A stretch of 6,115 nucleotides of DNA from JAQYVL01 sp964578935 (GTDB lineage Bacteria > Desulfobacterota > Desulfobacteria > Desulfobacterales > SURF-7). This document shows positions 1 to 5,605 of this stretch, in pieces; the first letter of the stretch is position 1; every line of letters starts with the position of its first letter. The stretch spans positions 1 through 6,115 of the forward strand of contig CAZOEW010000205.1 in NCBI GenBank assembly GCA_964578935.1, given 5' to 3'. The notes beneath the pieces were generated by a model, which was given only the letters and a program-made list of their open reading frames with translations, was not told the DNA's origin and searched no databases. A program made the position numbers and the translations under genes.

Positions 1-251
1 CTTTCCTTCACGGCTTTCACCATCCCGGCCGCTGCTGTTTCCTGCCAGAACCATCGGTTAAATGCTGCAGTTGAAAGCGGAGGCGAACCCGGGCGGGCTG
101 TTACAGCCTCAAAATAGAATGCTTTCAGGTCCTGGACGGATAGCGGCAAAGCTGTTGCAAGGGAAAAATCCGCTTCTGAAAATTCCGGCTGTTTTCCGAT
201 ACCCAATATGCCTGATAATTTCGGAGCGGAATCAGGTGAAAATGCCACCAT
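1..251 (-). CDS. Unrecognised protein, N-terminal part only (cut by left edge)
   Basis: An open frame of 83 complete codons runs leftward from an ATG at 251-249 to the window edge without a stop; an in-frame TAA lies 39 bases upstream. I do not recognise the family. The first 30 residues are low in distinctive content. From about residue 39 the sequence looks like a real folded protein: a likely helix (DLKAFYFEAVTARPG, residues 41-55) and an aromatic-rich stretch (FNRWFWQETAAAG, 64-76) leading into a basic helix. No Shine-Dalgarno sequence precedes the ATG. A TATAAT box lies only about 15 bases upstream, so the message would be nearly leaderless, or a later start is used, such as the ATG at residue 77 (23-21), which also lacks a clear ribosome site. 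The plus-strand frames over the same bases are shorter or less protein-like. Real gene likely; function unknown. Confidence 0.55.
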   Translation of the reverse strand, partial: MVAFSPDSAPKLSGILGIGKQPEFSEADFSLATALPLSVQDLKAFYFEAVTARPGSPPLSTAAFNRWFWQETAAAGMVKAVKE

Positions 252-266
252 GGTTGTGCGATTTGT

Positions 267-295
267 ATTATACTTTGCTTTGCAATGTTATACAA
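267..295 (-). promoter_or_regulatory. Candidate sigma-70 promoter for the left-edge gene
   Basis: On the minus strand a perfect -10 hexamer TATAAT (272-267) lies 17 bases downstream of a weak -35 hexamer TTGTAT (295-290, three of six consensus bases). It sits in the 81-base gap between the methyltransferase stop and the left-edge ATG, in an AT-rich stretch unlike its flanks. The predicted start of transcription, near 260, leaves a leader of only about 9 bases. Pattern match only. Confidence 0.4.
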
Positions 296-332
296 TAATA
301 CTCATTATCAGTGATGCCCCGGGATATTCCTC

Positions 333-1019
333 TCACTCCTCATCCATGTTATTTGAATCAGGTGGTTTTTGCATTAAAGCGACATCTGCAACCGGAATTT
401 CGCAGGTCCACCCGAGTCGGTGAGCGAGGTGGCGCAGTGTCGTGTCACGGTAAAACACCACATGCGTAGGATCACGGCGGTAATACCAGGTCGCGAAACG
501 GTCGTCGCCGATTTGAAAGCAGGTCATCAGCGCCAGCCATCCCCCGGGTCGCAGCATCCGGTCGAACCGGGCGAATTCCTCGGCCGGCCGATGGAAATGT
601 TCAATGGTTTCGGTGCAGGTAATGAAATCGTAGCGACCTTCGAGTGGCTTTGGATCCGGGAAAAAAAGCGGATCAAACAATCGCATCCGGTATCCTGCTT
701 CGCGCAGCATGCAGGCAAGGGCCGGTCCTGAACCACATCCATAGTCCAGGCCCTTTGCCTGCGGCTGCAGCCGCTGCAATAACGGATCGGCAAGCTTTGA
801 CAAAAACCGGCGATACGCTGCATCCGAAGGATCGTTCCGGTGTTGCCGGTAGTGTGCATGTTCTTCTCGGGCAGACAGCCTTTGCGCCGGATTCAGAAAA
901 ATCGCCCGGCAAGCGCCGCAGCGCCGGTAGTCCTCACCGTCCACATGAATAAAAAATTCAGCCGAGAACGCGCCGCACACAATGCAGCGGCGAAGTCCCG
1001 CATGGCTTGTTCTTTTCAT
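333..1019 (-). CDS. Class I SAM-dependent methyltransferase with N-terminal zinc-ribbon-like segment
   Basis: A 228-residue protein, probably a cytoplasmic methyltransferase of the Methyltransf_23 type that transfers a methyl group from S-adenosylmethionine; the acceptor cannot be read from the sequence. Residues 12-37 hold two CxxC pairs (C12, C15, C34, C37), the spacing of a small zinc ribbon. After a charged helical linker, motif I of the SAM-binding Rossmann fold is LDYGCGSGP (91-99), the acidic end of strand 2 is FDP (115-117), TETIEHF (136-142) is the following conserved motif, and LRPGG (156-160) precedes strand 5. A conserved RDPTHVVFY (182-190) near the C-terminus matches my memory of a small uncharacterised methyltransferase family of about 200 residues. 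The start has a weak ribosome site (AAAGGT about 5 bases upstream). It is transcribed away from the PEP-binding gene and may be read together with the left-edge gene 81 bases downstream. The last ten residues are polar and look disordered. Confidence 0.88.
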   Translation of the reverse strand: MKRTSHAGLRRCIVCGAFSAEFFIHVDGEDYRRCGACRAIFLNPAQRLSAREEHAHYRQHRNDPSDAAYRRFLSKLADPLLQRLQPQAKGLDYGCGSGPALACMLREAGYRMRLFDPLFFPDPKPLEGRYDFITCTETIEHFHRPAEEFARFDRMLRPGGWLALMTCFQIGDDRFATWYYRRDPTHVVFYRDTTLRHLAHRLGWTCEIPVADVALMQKPPDSNNMDEE

Positions 1020-1084
1020 TTTTTTACCTTTTTAGACAATGCCGGGGCATGACCACACCGTTTTCCCGTTTGACCGCGTGACCC

Positions 1085-1105
1085 ATGGCATCATGAGCAT
1101 GTCAT
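1085..1105. repeat. Imperfect palindrome, possible operator
   Basis: Two heptamers of the form ATGnCAT (ATGGCAT at 1085-1091 and ATGTCAT at 1099-1105) are separated by 7 bases. Each is itself palindromic about its middle base, so the 21-base element has dyad symmetry in its arms. The 14-base pitch is longer than one helical turn. The position, between divergent genes, suits a regulator site, but no regulator gene is nearby and chance occurrence is possible. Confidence 0.25.
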
Positions 1106-1227
1106 ATTGAACGGCCAGACACGTTCGTTCAAGTTATTTTGTAACAGGAATCCTGCTGGAATACAATGCCGATGCCGGTCTCAACATCGGTTAATTGCCG
1201 GAGCAGTAAGGTTTCCGGGATTTGTAT

Positions 1228-1256
1228 TTGAATTAAGACCGGCGATGGGCTATGAT
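1228..1256 (+). promoter_or_regulatory. Candidate sigma-70 promoter for the PEP-binding / GMC / acyl-CoA ligase operon
   Basis: A -35 hexamer TTGAAT (1228-1233, four of six consensus bases) and a -10 hexamer TATGAT (1251-1256, five of six) are separated by 17 bases. Transcription would begin near 1263, giving a leader of about 30 bases that contains the AAGGAG ribosome site. Its position between the upstream TTG and the ATG at 1293 argues against the longer reading of the gene. Confidence 0.55.
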
Positions 1257-1278
1257 CACAGGCGACTCAACATAGAAA

Positions 1279-1284
1279 AAGGAG
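1279..1284 (+). promoter_or_regulatory. Ribosome binding site fixing the start at 1293
   Basis: AAGGAG, 8 bases before the ATG at 1293. The open frame extends 62 codons further upstream to a TTG at 1107 with no comparable site, and homology to the KaiC-like fold begins within the first ten residues after this ATG. Confidence 0.8.
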
Positions 1285-1292
1285 CAGCTTTC

Positions 1293-3914
1293 ATGGCCTT
1301 ATATCCCGGTGTCAGCACAGGCTGGGAAAGCCTGGATATGATTATCGATCACCTGCGGCGCGGAGACAACGTGGTCTGGCAGGTGGACGCCATCGATGAC
1401 TATCAGCGGCTGGTGACCGCGTTTGTCAACAGCGCCCTGGCCAACGGCGAGCGGATAGTGTATTTTCGATTTGCCCGCCATGTGCCATTGCTGGAGGAAC
1501 GCAACAACCTGACCATATACCGTCTCAATGTGGGTAAAGGATTTGAGTCCTTTTCCACGCAGGTGCACAGCATCATCACGCAGGAAGGCAAAAACGTCTG
1601 CTATGTGTTTGATTCCCTGTCGGACCTGCTGTACGTGTGGGCCACGGATCTGATGATCGGCGATTTTTTTTCCATCACCTGCCCGTATCTCTTCGAGTTA
1701 AACACCATCGCTTATTTCGCCATTCTCCGGGACCGGCATTCCTTCAAGGCCATTGCACGGGTTCGGGAAATCACCCAGGTACTCATCGATGTATACAACT
1801 ACAAGGGCCAGGTATGCATCCATCCGGTCAAAGTCCAGCACCGGTACTCACCCACCATGTTTTTCCCCCATATCAAGCAGAAAAACAGCCTTCAACCGGT
1901 GATCAACAGCGTGGATGCAACGGAGCTGTTCACGCATCTTTCCCGTCACAAAACCGGCTTAGCCCAGCGGCACCTTGATTATTGGGACCGTTTGTTCATG
2001 CAGGCCAGGAATATCAATGAATCCGGCGTCCGGCCCGAAGAAAAGCAGGATATGGTGGAAGAGCTCAGCCGCCTGCTGCTGACCCGGAACAAAAAAATCC
2101 TGTCCCTGATCCGGGAACACATGACGCTGGAAGATCTTTTAAGAATCAAGGTGCGGCTTATCGGAACCGGATTTATCGGAGGAAAATCCGTGGGCATGCT
2201 GCTGGCGCGAAAAATTCTTTCCGATGACACGACCTTTGACTGGGCCGATGTTCTGGAACAACATGATTCCTTCTACATCGGTTCGGATGTGTTCTATTCT
2301 TATATCGTCCAGAACGGCTGGTGGAAGCTGTTCATGGCCCATAAAACCCGGGAAGGATATTTTGATCGGGCCGCGGAGCTTCGGGAACGCATGCTGACCG
2401 GCGTGTTCCCGGAGGAGATCACCGAACAGTTTCAACTGATGCTGGAGTATTTCGGACAGTCTCCCATTATTGTCCGCTCCTCCAGTCTTCTGGAAGACGC
2501 TTTCGGTAGCGCGTTTGCCGGAAAATATGAAAGCTGTTTCTGCGTCAATCAGGGTCCTCCGGAAAAACGATACGAAAAATTTGAGGAGGCGGTGCGCCAT
2601 ATCTTTGCCAGCGCCATGAATGAGGATGCCCTGGCCTACCGCTTTCAGCGGGGTCTGGACCAGATGGACGAACAGATGGCCCTCTTGGTGCAGCGGGTTT
2701 CCGGAGCCTACCACAAGCAGTATTTTTTTCCGGAAATGGCGGGAGTGGGGCTTTCCCACAATCCGTTTGTGTGGAAAAAAGGGATGGACCCGAAAGCAGG
2801 TATGATCCGTCTGGTTTACGGACTGGGGACCCGGGCTGTGGATCGGGTGGAAAATGATTATCCGCGTATCATTGCCATGGATGACCCCCTGGTCAAGCCT
2901 CTGGCGGGCATGAAGGAGATCCGGAGATTTTCCCAGCATTCCGTTGACTTGCTGAATCTGGAGGAAAACAGCATCGAAAGCGCGTCCCTGGAATCCCTGA
3001 TGGAGAAAAACGTTCCCGCCCGTATCGACCTGCTGACCATCCGGGACACGGAAGCGATCCAGGCCCTGCAGGAGATGGGCCGGCCGGAAAAAGACCAGCG
3101 GATCATGACTTTTGATCCGTTTCTGACCACATCACCGTTTATCGACATAATGAGCGCCATGCTCAGCCGGCTGAAAAAGGTCTATCGGCATCCGGTGGAT
3201 ATTGAATTTACAGTGAATTTCAACCAGGCCGAAGAAATTCAGATCAATCTGCTCCAGTGCCGGCCTTTTCAGACGATCGGCATGGGCGGCAGACACCCCC
3301 TGCCTGAATCCATCAGGGATCAGGACGTCGTCATCCGCATGGACGGCCGGTTCATGGGCGGTAATATCGCCCAGCCAATCTTCGGGATTATTTTTGTGGA
3401 TTCGGAACCTTATACCCGTCTTTCCCTTTCAGAAAAATACAGCGTGGCCCGCCTCATCGGCAAGTTAAACCGGACCATCGCCGACCGGGAAAAAAATCCT
3501 ACCCTGCTCCTGGGGCCGGGCCGATGGGGGACCCATACCCCGGCCATGGGCGTACCCGTTCATTTTTCGGAAATCAATCACATCGCGGCCATGGCGGAGA
3601 TCAGCTACCGGGACGGAAGCCTGATTCCGGATCTGTCATTTGGCACGCATTTTTTTCATGATCTCATTGAAACGCGGATTTTCTATATGGCCATTTACCC
3701 GGAGCAGTCCGAAGTGCACTTCAACCGTCAGTGGTTCATGGACCAGCCCAACCTGCTGGAAACCATCAGTCCGGTGGACGGCCACCTGGCCCATGTGGTC
3801 AAGGTGGCGGACATCCGGAAGGCCGGGATGGTCATTCATTCGGATGTGGCATCACAACTGGTGATGTGTTACCTGACAGGGACAAAATCAGATAAACCAA
3901 TCAAGTTTGAATGA
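1293..3914 (+). CDS. PEP/pyruvate-binding-domain protein with degenerate KaiC-like N-terminus; no phosphohistidine or PEP domain
   Basis: An 873-residue, apparently cytoplasmic protein. Residues 5-160 resemble a KaiC/RecA-like domain: GVSTGWESLD (6-15) matches the KaiC entry motif, and NVCYVFDSLSDL (101-112) fits the Walker B strand. The Walker A loop, expected around 29-37, reads WQVDAIDDY, with no glycines and no lysine, so this domain is probably not a working ATPase. Residues about 290-660 match the ATP-binding (PPDK_N, PF01326) domain of pyruvate phosphate dikinase and PEP synthase: FIGGKSVG (294-301, K298), IIVRSSSLLEDAFGSAFAGK (392-411, R395), and the distal DIEF (636-639, E638) with LQCRPF (654-659, Q655). 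Residues 661-873 contain GPGRWGTHTPAMGVP (741-755) and SFGTHFFHDLIE (782-793), which I recall from a family often auto-named PEP synthase. The swivelling phosphohistidine domain and the PEP/pyruvate barrel are absent, so ordinary PEP synthesis is unlikely. ATP binding is well supported; reaction and partner are unknown. It is the first gene of the apparent operon. Confidence 0.9.
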   Translation: MALYPGVSTGWESLDMIIDHLRRGDNVVWQVDAIDDYQRLVTAFVNSALANGERIVYFRFARHVPLLEERNNLTIYRLNVGKGFESFSTQVHSIITQEGKNVCYVFDSLSDLLYVWATDLMIGDFFSITCPYLFELNTIAYFAILRDRHSFKAIARVREITQVLIDVYNYKGQVCIHPVKVQHRYSPTMFFPHIKQKNSLQPVINSVDATELFTHLSRHKTGLAQRHLDYWDRLFMQARNINESGVRPEEKQDMVEELSRLLLTRNKKILSLIREHMTLEDLLRIKVRLIGTGFIGGKSVGMLLARKILSDDTTFDWADVLEQHDSFYIGSDVFYSYIVQNGWWKLFMAHKTREGYFDRAAELRERMLTGVFPEEITEQFQLMLEYFGQSPIIVRSSSLLEDAFGSAFAGKYESCFCVNQGPPEKRYEKFEEAVRHIFASAMNEDALAYRFQRGLDQMDEQMALLVQRVSGAYHKQYFFPEMAGVGLSHNPFVWKKGMDPKAGMIRLVYGLGTRAVDRVENDYPRIIAMDDPLVKPLAGMKEIRRFSQHSVDLLNLEENSIESASLESLMEKNVPARIDLLTIRDTEAIQALQEMGRPEKDQRIMTFDPFLTTSPFIDIMSAMLSRLKKVYRHPVDIEFTVNFNQAEEIQINLLQCRPFQTIGMGGRHPLPESIRDQDVVIRMDGRFMGGNIAQPIFGIIFVDSEPYTRLSLSEKYSVARLIGKLNRTIADREKNPTLLLGPGRWGTHTPAMGVPVHFSEINHIAAMAEISYRDGSLIPDLSFGTHFFHDLIETRIFYMAIYPEQSEVHFNRQWFMDQPNLLETISPVDGHLAHVVKVADIRKAGMVIHSDVASQLVMCYLTGTKSDKPIKFE

Positions 3915-3920
3915 AGGAGG
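3914..3920 (+). promoter_or_regulatory. Ribosome binding site fixing the GMC start at 3929
   Basis: AAGGAGG begins at the last base of the upstream TGA stop and lies 8 bases before the ATG at 3929. An in-frame ATG at 3911 overlaps that stop (ATGA), but using it would place this ribosome site inside the coding sequence and add only six residues (MKEGTS) ahead of the FAD-binding fold. The later start is preferred. Confidence 0.8.
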
Positions 3921-3928
3921 GGACATCC

Positions 3929-5512
3929 ATGTCTGATAAAAACAGCCTTACCTATGACTATATAATCATCGGGTCCGGATTTGGCGGAAGCGTCTCCGCA
4001 CTTCGCCTTGCTGAAAAGGGATATACCGTTGCCGTACTCGAAAAGGGCAAACGGTGGAAAACAGAAGAGTTCCCAAAAACCAACTGGAATATAAAGAAAA
4101 ATCTATGGATTCCGGCCATCGGCTGCTACGGCCCCCAGATGCTCACTCAGCTGAAACACGTCTTGATTTTTCACGGCGGCGGTGTAGGGGGTGGAAGCCT
4201 TGTGTATGCCAACCAACTATTGATACCGCCGGATAACGTATTTGAAAGACCGGAATGGGGACCGGGCAACTGGAAGAAAAAATTGATGCCCATGTATGAA
4301 AAAGCAAAAAAAATGCTCGGCGCCAACCAGAGCCCGCAAATCGGTATTGCGGACAAATGCCTTCAGGAAGTCGGCATTGAGCTCACCGGCAAAGACACGT
4401 TTCACAAAAACGACGTGGGAATTTTTTTCGGCACACCGGATAAAAAAGTACCAGACCCCTATTTCAATGGCAAAGGTCCGGACCGGACAGGCTGCACATT
4501 CTGCGGGTCCTGCATGATTGGTTGTCCGGTGGGTGCCAAAAACACCCTGGATAAAAACTATCTCCACCTCGCCGAAGCGCTTGGTGTAAAAATTTTCCCT
4601 GAAACGATGGTGACGGGCGTCCGGCCTTGCGATGGCGGGTATGAGGTGATGACAAACAGATCAACCGGGATTTTTCATCCAAAAAAAAGTTATAAAGCCA
4701 AGGGCGTGGTATTTTCCGCCAGCGTTCTGGGAACAGTCAAGTTGTTGAACAAATGCAAGCAGGATGGCCTGCTGCCCAATATCTCAGAGCAGCTCGGCAA
4801 TTATGTGCGAACCAACTCCGAAGCGCTTTTGGCCGTTAAATCAAGAGATAAAACCGTCGATTGGAACGACCAGATCGCCATCACATCAGGCATCTATGCG
4901 GATCAAGATACCCACATTGAAATGGTTCGTTATAACAAAGGCTCGGATGTCTTGCTCAATCTCCTTACTCTCATGACCGGCGGCGGTGGAAAAATTCCCC
5001 GGGGCTTTCGCTTTTTAGGCAATATCCTCCTTCACCCCTTGCGCTTCCTGTCCCTGCTCTGGCCGCTGGGTATGGCTGCGACCACTACAGTGATCCTGGT
5101 AATGCAGACATGTGAAAATTATTTGGAATTAGATTATAAACCAAGATGGTGGCGATTGGGCAGCCGCAGCCAGAATTCAAAGGTCCCGGCCGGACAAAGA
5201 AGAGCACCGTCCTATATTCCCGTTGCCAATGAAGTCGCGAAGCGGCTGGCGAAAAAAATGAACGGCATCCCGTTGAGCCTGATGCCGGAGGCTGCATTCA
5301 ACGCAATGACCACGGCCCATATCCTCGGCGGCTGCTGCATGGGAGAATCACCGGATAACGGGGTGGTGAACTTCAAAGGGGAAATATTCGGGTATAAAAA
5401 CCTGTTTGTGGCAGACGGCTCTGTGGTGCCGGCCAATTTAGGCGTCAATCCAAGCTTAACCATTACAGCGCTGGCGGAATATATTATGGATCAAATGCCG
5501 ACTAAAAATTAA
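3929..5512 (+). CDS. GMC-family FAD-dependent oxidoreductase, cholesterol-oxidase type, with ferredoxin-like cysteine motif
   Basis: A 527-residue flavoenzyme expected to oxidise an alcohol (sterol, alicyclic or other lipid-like) to a ketone or aldehyde. YDYIIIGSGFGGSVSA (9-24) with E38 at the end of the second strand is the FAD-binding Rossmann motif. HGGGVGGGSLVYAN (82-95) is the second FAD-contacting GMC segment. The C-terminal GMC block has AHILGGCCMG (463-472), FVADGSVVPANLGVNPSLTI (493-512) and the likely catalytic pair H464 and N507, by analogy with the His/Asn pair of cholesterol oxidase. Residues 189-200 read CTFCGSCMIGCP, a C-x2-C-x2-C-x3-C-P pattern as in [4Fe-4S] ferredoxins, followed by GAKNTLDKNYL as in ChoD-like proteins. 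No signal peptide is seen. A hydrophobic stretch (about 372-393) may line the substrate pocket or touch the membrane. The gene starts 14 bases after the PEP-binding gene, so co-translation is likely. Family certain; substrate and electron acceptor unknown. Confidence 0.9.
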   Translation: MSDKNSLTYDYIIIGSGFGGSVSALRLAEKGYTVAVLEKGKRWKTEEFPKTNWNIKKNLWIPAIGCYGPQMLTQLKHVLIFHGGGVGGGSLVYANQLLIPPDNVFERPEWGPGNWKKKLMPMYEKAKKMLGANQSPQIGIADKCLQEVGIELTGKDTFHKNDVGIFFGTPDKKVPDPYFNGKGPDRTGCTFCGSCMIGCPVGAKNTLDKNYLHLAEALGVKIFPETMVTGVRPCDGGYEVMTNRSTGIFHPKKSYKAKGVVFSASVLGTVKLLNKCKQDGLLPNISEQLGNYVRTNSEALLAVKSRDKTVDWNDQIAITSGIYADQDTHIEMVRYNKGSDVLLNLLTLMTGGGGKIPRGFRFLGNILLHPLRFLSLLWPLGMAATTTVILVMQTCENYLELDYKPRWWRLGSRSQNSKVPAGQRRAPSYIPVANEVAKRLAKKMNGIPLSLMPEAAFNAMTTAHILGGCCMGESPDNGVVNFKGEIFGYKNLFVADGSVVPANLGVNPSLTITALAEYIMDQMPTKN

Positions 5513-5605
5513 ATTATATTGAATTGTTAAAAATAGATACAAATTTTTGGAAGATAATATATCGAGATTCAAATAATCCAGTCAACGACAGACAAGGAGG
5601 CCTTT
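5513..5605 (+). other. AT-rich gap between the GMC and acyl-CoA ligase genes
   Basis: The first 65 or so of these 93 bases are far richer in A and T than the flanking genes. They contain an AT-only inverted repeat (AAAAAT at 5529-5534 and ATTTTT at 5543-5548, loop of 8 bases), too weak to act as an intrinsic terminator. Hexamers such as TTGAAT (5519-5524) and GATAAT (5553-5558) occur, but no pair has acceptable spacing. A secondary promoter or an RNA processing site is possible but not shown. A strong ribosome site ends the gap. Confidence 0.4.
5594..5600 (+). promoter_or_regulatory. Ribosome binding site of the acyl-CoA ligase
   Basis: AAGGAGG, 5 bases before the ATG at 5606. It favours this start over the in-frame ATG at 5624 (residue 7), which has no such sequence. 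Confidence 0.75.

Larger units (their letters stand above)
1020..1292. other. Divergent intergenic region
   Basis: These 273 bases separate the leftward methyltransferase from the rightward PEP-binding gene. A rightward reading frame is open across 1107-1292 from a TTG, but it has no ribosome site there and contains the candidate promoter, so I treat it as non-coding. Contents: the rightward promoter (1228-1256), an imperfect palindrome (1085-1105), and a short self-complementary ATGCC/GGCAT sequence (1039-1050). I could not find a convincing leftward promoter for the methyltransferase. No RNA gene or riboswitch is recognisable. Confidence 0.6.

Noticed and set aside
1..117. A plus-strand coding tail entering from the left edge and stopping at 115-117
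   Set aside because: It is only 38 codons, low in distinctive content, and conflicts with the longer and more protein-like minus-strand frame.
62..423. Two overlapping plus-strand reading frames at 62-298 and 208-423
   Set aside because: They lie opposite the left-edge gene and its promoter, and the second runs into the methyltransferase end; compositions are not protein-like and neither has a ribosome site.
1039..1050. ATGCCGGGGCAT as a hairpin or terminator
   Set aside because: It would form only about four base pairs around a tiny loop, with no T tract on the appropriate side.
1070..1098. TTGACC at 1070-1075 as a rightward -35 box
   Set aside because: Five of six bases match, but no -10-like hexamer lies 16-18 bases downstream.
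1107..1292. A 62-codon N-terminal extension of the PEP-binding protein from a TTG start
   Set aside because: No ribosome site at the TTG, a good promoter lies inside the extension, the extension is cysteine/arginine-rich and unlike the rest, and an ideal AAGGAG precedes the ATG at 1293.
1665..1672. Run of T residues in the PEP-binding gene as a slippage or phase-variation site
   Set aside because: The frame is intact, similar shorter T runs occur elsewhere in the same gene encoding Phe-Phe, and nothing suggests variable length.
2139..2939. A 266-codon minus-strand frame within the PEP-binding gene
   Set aside because: It is fully antisense to a well-supported domain, rich in His/Pro/Arg as expected for a shadow frame, and has no family resemblance.
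3911..3928. Overlapping ATGA start for the GMC gene at 3911
   Set aside because: The AAGGAGG at 3914-3920 is correctly spaced for the ATG at 3929 and would lie within the gene if 3911 were used.
5529..5548. Inverted repeat AAAAAT/ATTTTT as a terminator after the GMC gene
   Set aside because: The stem is only six A-T pairs with no GC content and no following T tract in the right place.
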